NCBI GenBank assembly: GCA_002690655.1
Contig: NZFL01000013.1
Location: forward strand, 152,068 to 199,591
Length of the DNA stretch: 47,524 nt
From: Pedosphaera sp.
GTDB taxonomy: Bacteria; Verrucomicrobiota; Verrucomicrobiia; Limisphaerales; AAA164-E04
Direction: 5' to 3'
Shown: positions 44,972-47,524 of the stretch, piece after piece
How the letters are laid out: each line of letters begins with the position of its first letter
Numbering within the stretch: position 1 is the stretch's first letter
Notes under the pieces: model-generated
Told to the model about the DNA's origin: nothing
Database searches by the model: none
The model's input: only the letters and a program-made list of their open reading frames with translations
Program-made: the position numbers and the translations under genes

Positions 44972-47524
44972 TTACTCAGCTTTGTAGAACTGAGCTGCTT
45001 TGTCAGGAGCAATCATTGCAGGCGAGGTAGCACCTTCAACTGCCGTGTATGGACCTCCCACATTGTCAGCGCTCATCAGAGACCCTGTGAACTCAATCAC
45101 GACATGGCCATCATCTGCAAGTGAGATGGATGAGACTCCACCGGATGCCACGATAGGTGGCAATCCACCGGCAGGTTGAAGAAGATGGCCAGCAATGCTC
45201 TCACCATTCATCGTCAACTCAATGTTCGCTCCACCGTGGTCACCGTCATCATTTGTCCAATCGCCATTGAAGTAAGCAACTTCAATGGGGTATAGACCTG
45301 CAACAGGGAAGAAGGCATTGCCATCCGGCGCAGGGCCAGGCGAACCATGTCCGCCGTCATTGTTGACAACGATTTGATTACCAATGCGAACCACGGATCC
45401 ATCATCAGAAGAACTTCTGAAGGAATGTTGACCTGCTTCTGCCACGTTGAGTAAACCTGTGAATTGGAATATTCCATCATCCAGATTGCCTTCTGTACCT
45501 ATGAATGAACCGGAATCATCTCCCAGCCACTCAAGGATAGGCGTCAGGTCGTTACCCGTGTAGGTCATGGTTGTTGCAACGAACCGACCTTGTGGTTCCG
45601 TGCCAAACAGGGCCAAACCATGGTCATCACCCTGAACATTCTGGAAGATGGGACCTTGTGAGTCCTCTCCAAATTGTGCTCCTTTGGGCTCTGTGGTCCA
45701 ATACGCAGCATGCAGACCTGCATCACCTGCTGCAGCAGCGATTGAGGAGGCAGCAATGGCAGTGGCACCTATATCTGATGCGCTGTAAAGGATCGCACCT
45801 GGGATTGGGTCCCCGTTTGCAGTGATTCCCAGATTCGCACCACCGTGCTCTCCTGCATCATTGGTCCAATCGCCATTGAAGTAAGCAACTTCAATCGGAT
45901 ACAAACCAGCCTCTTCGAAGTTGTAGCTGCCGTCCGGACTTGGGCCTGGTGCTCCATGACTTCCGTCATTATCAACAACCTTCTGTCCAGCGATCCAAAC
46001 GATTGATCCATCATCGGATGCGGATCGAATAGCAATTTCACCTGGGTTATCGATACGAATGTAGCCAGTGAAGCTCATGATACCATCATCCATGTTACCG
46101 TCTGCGCCAACATAGGATTCTCCATCGCCTTGCAACCATTCCCGAATAGGAGTCAAGTCATTGCCACCCTGGAAATCCAGACCAGTGGCTGTGAATGTTC
46201 CGGTTGGGTAATAGTTGTTGACGATGTGCAACCCGATGTCCGTGGCTTCGCCTTTGTCCTGTAGGTTTAAAACAGCCTTGGGCTCGGCCTGCCAGTAACG
46301 TCCGTCAAGACCACTACCTGCATCAGCTACACCGTCAAGCGGAAGTATCGTTGGTTTAAGAGTAATCGGGCCATCGGCAAGGAGGGATGCCACTTCAGCA
46401 CCCGAGAGCGCACGATCCCAGAGTGCGATATCATCGATATCCCCGTTCCACGTGCGGTTGCCCGTATCCGGGTTCCCACCGATCATCACACGTTTGCCGT
46501 TTTCACCAAGGCTTGGTGTTGCAGCGTTTTCGGAGTAAATTTCTCCGTCAACATAAAGACGTGTTCCAAACTCAGCTGCATCTCCATCGGTGATGGCTAC
46601 CAGATGGTGCCATTCGCCTAGGCTGATGTCGGCGCCGGCTGGGCCTTCACCGACCCCGCCTGCATGGGCCAATCCGCTCCCATCACCACCACGACGATGG
46701 ACGCGCCAGCGATCCCCTTCACCCTTGGCGATAAGTGCCTGCCAACCTTTATCGAATGCACCGACTCTGAACCATGCTGAAAGCGTCATGCTTCCACCTT
46801 CAAAGGTCAGGTCTTCAGCGGCTCCACCGGTGATCTCAACAAACTGATCTACACCGTCCAGAGCTAAAGCACTGCCATATCCGCCAGGACCATCGGTGAA
46901 ACCGATGGGGGCTGCACCACGCTCTTCACCGTTAAATCCGCCAACGGAGTCATTGAAAGTACCATCGTCAAAGTTCCAGAGAGCCACCAGTCCGTTGAGT
47001 AAGTCAACTTCTCCGTCACCACCACCGGTGGAGACATCGGGAAGGGCTTCGAACTTACTGGTGATCTCAGCTGCGGTAAGCAGTCCAGAGTAGGTTGCCC
47101 ATGAGTGCATCACGCTGCCTTCACCCATGTGATCGGTGGCCTGCTCGAGGCGGGCTCCCATGACCTTGGTGTCACCGGAGAAGGGAATGTTGCCTGCCCA
47201 TGTGCCTGAAAGCGCACCGTCAATGTAGAGATGACTTTCTCCTGCAGCCATGTCACTGACGATCACCACATGCACGGGGGCATCGAACACAGAGTTCACA
47301 CTGCCACCTTCGACGGCGGTGAACAGATTGTCTGCAACACCGAATTCGGTGGTGCCGAAAACACCCTGCTCGTTCCACTGGTCCAACTTGATGGCGAAGG
47401 CGTTGTTGCCTGCAATCGCTGTTGAAGCACCGGCTTTCACTGCAGTGAAGTGGAAGGAGTAACTTGAATCGCCTTCGAGTGCGCCGAAATCGACGACCGT
47501 TGGTTCGGTCAGTGCATCGCTGGA
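44972..47524 (-). CDS. Large secreted LamG/PA14-domain protein, 5' end outside window
   Basis: The frame is open from base 47524 to the stop at 44972 (850 codons visible), so the gene starts beyond the right edge. Order in the visible part is the end of one LamG/ConA-like domain (to about 47040), a full LamG_3 domain (GLVALWNFDDGTFNDSVGGF through DIALWDRALSGAEVASLLAD), and two PA14-like repeats. Each repeat has NDLTPI, a YxGxxGNxDDGI segment, a SDDGS turn and AYFNGDWTND. A C-terminal module ends SADNVGGPYTAVEGATSPAM, of a kind often seen at the ends of Verrucomicrobiota surface proteins. LamG and PA14 domains bind carbohydrate. Base composition looks more GC-rich than the neighbouring genes. 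A strong terminator follows. Confidence 0.88.
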   Translation of the reverse strand, partial: SSDALTEPTVVDFGALEGDSSYSFHFTAVKAGASTAIAGNNAFAIKLDQWNEQGVFGTTEFGVADNLFTAVEGGSVNSVFDAPVHVVIVSDMAAGESHLYIDGALSGTWAGNIPFSGDTKVMGARLEQATDHMGEGSVMHSWATYSGLLTAAEITSKFEALPDVSTGGGDGEVDLLNGLVALWNFDDGTFNDSVGGFNGEERGAAPIGFTDGPGGYGSALALDGVDQFVEITGGAAEDLTFEGGSMTLSAWFRVGAFDKGWQALIAKGEGDRWRVHRRGGDGSGLAHAGGVGEGPAGADISLGEWHHLVAITDGDAAEFGTRLYVDGEIYSENAATPSLGENGKRVMIGGNPDTGNRTWNGDIDDIALWDRALSGAEVASLLADGPITLKPTILPLDGVADAGSGLDGRYWQAEPKAVLNLQDKGEATDIGLHIVNNYYPTGTFTATGLDFQGGNDLTPIREWLQGDGESYVGADGNMDDGIMSFTGYIRIDNPGEIAIRSASDDGSIVWIAGQKVVDNDGSHGAPGPSPDGSYNFEEAGLYPIEVAYFNGDWTNDAGEHGGANLGITANGDPIPGAILYSASDIGATAIAASSIAAAAGDAGLHAAYWTTEPKGAQFGEDSQGPIFQNVQGDDHGLALFGTEPQGRFVATTMTYTGNDLTPILEWLGDDSGSFIGTEGNLDDGIFQFTGLLNVAEAGQHSFRSSSDDGSVVRIGNQIVVNNDGGHGSPGPAPDGNAFFPVAGLYPIEVAYFNGDWTNDDGDHGGANIELTMNGESIAGHLLQPAGGLPPIVASGGVSSISLADDGHVVIEFTGSLMSADNVGGPYTAVEGATSPAMIAPDKAAQFYKAE
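45255..45895 (-). repeat. Internal tandem PA14-like repeat with a 32-base exact match
   Basis: The two PA14-like units of the large secreted protein share stretches of identical DNA. The clearest is a 32-base exact match at 45255-45286 and 45864-45895 (period about 609 bases), encoding the shared EVAYFNGDWTND segment. Matching protein blocks include NDLTPI, DDGI, FRSSSDDGS/IRSASDDGS and NDGGHGSPGPAPDG/NDGSHGAPGPSPDG. This indicates duplication of one domain with partial sequence homogenisation. Confidence 0.85.

Overview
The window most likely comes from a Gram-negative bacterium of the Verrucomicrobiota or a close PVC relative (moderate confidence). The evidence is a complete outer-membrane polysaccharide export set, a large secreted LamG/PA14 protein with a C-terminal module of the kind common in that phylum, an FG-GAP/ASPIC protein next to a TPR protein, and gene starts that mostly lack a Shine-Dalgarno sequence. 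No rRNA, tRNA, CRISPR array or prophage was seen.

Region 1 (1-22.7 kb, all minus strand) is one long exopolysaccharide or O-antigen locus. In transcription order it holds rfbB, rfbA, rfbC and rfbD (dTDP-L-rhamnose synthesis), an NDP-sugar epimerase/dehydratase, a run of seven glycosyltransferases (two GT2-type and five GT4-type) interrupted by a Wzy/O-antigen-ligase-like membrane protein and a heparinase II/III-like polysaccharide lyase, a WecA-type initiating sugar-phosphate transferase with an extra soluble tail, a putative outer-membrane beta-barrel, a short OPX (Wza-like) export protein and a Wzc-type tyrosine autokinase. Many genes overlap or nearly touch. No Wzx flippase is visible. At the far left, directly after the tyrosine kinase, lies a 50-codon gene whose product fits the leader rule of lasso peptides, followed by a partial HPr-kinase-like gene. 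This looks like the first part of a lasso-type RiPP cluster running off the left edge, and it is the most interesting signal in the window.

Region 2 (22.7-38.1 kb) is largely housekeeping: a secreted propeller/M28/PDZ peptidase (minus), then plus-strand trpD, an ELM1-family gene and a GT4 glycosyltransferase, a lipoprotein-like galactose mutarotase (minus), and plus-strand genes for a beta-hydroxyacid dehydrogenase, SppA, an M24 peptidase, HemL, RuvX, an FkbM methyltransferase and a YrbL-like protein.

Region 3 (38.1-41.4 kb) is a decay zone. It has an IS3-family transposase broken over several frames, a broken hexapeptide acyltransferase, an intact fusion of a WlbA-like oxidoreductase and a WlbB-like acetyltransferase, and a leftover duplicate of the 3' end of a TPR gene.

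Region 4 (41.4-47.5 kb, minus strand) holds the TPR membrane protein, an FG-GAP/ASPIC lipoprotein-like protein, a strong intrinsic terminator, and the 3' part of a large secreted LamG/PA14 protein that runs off the right edge.
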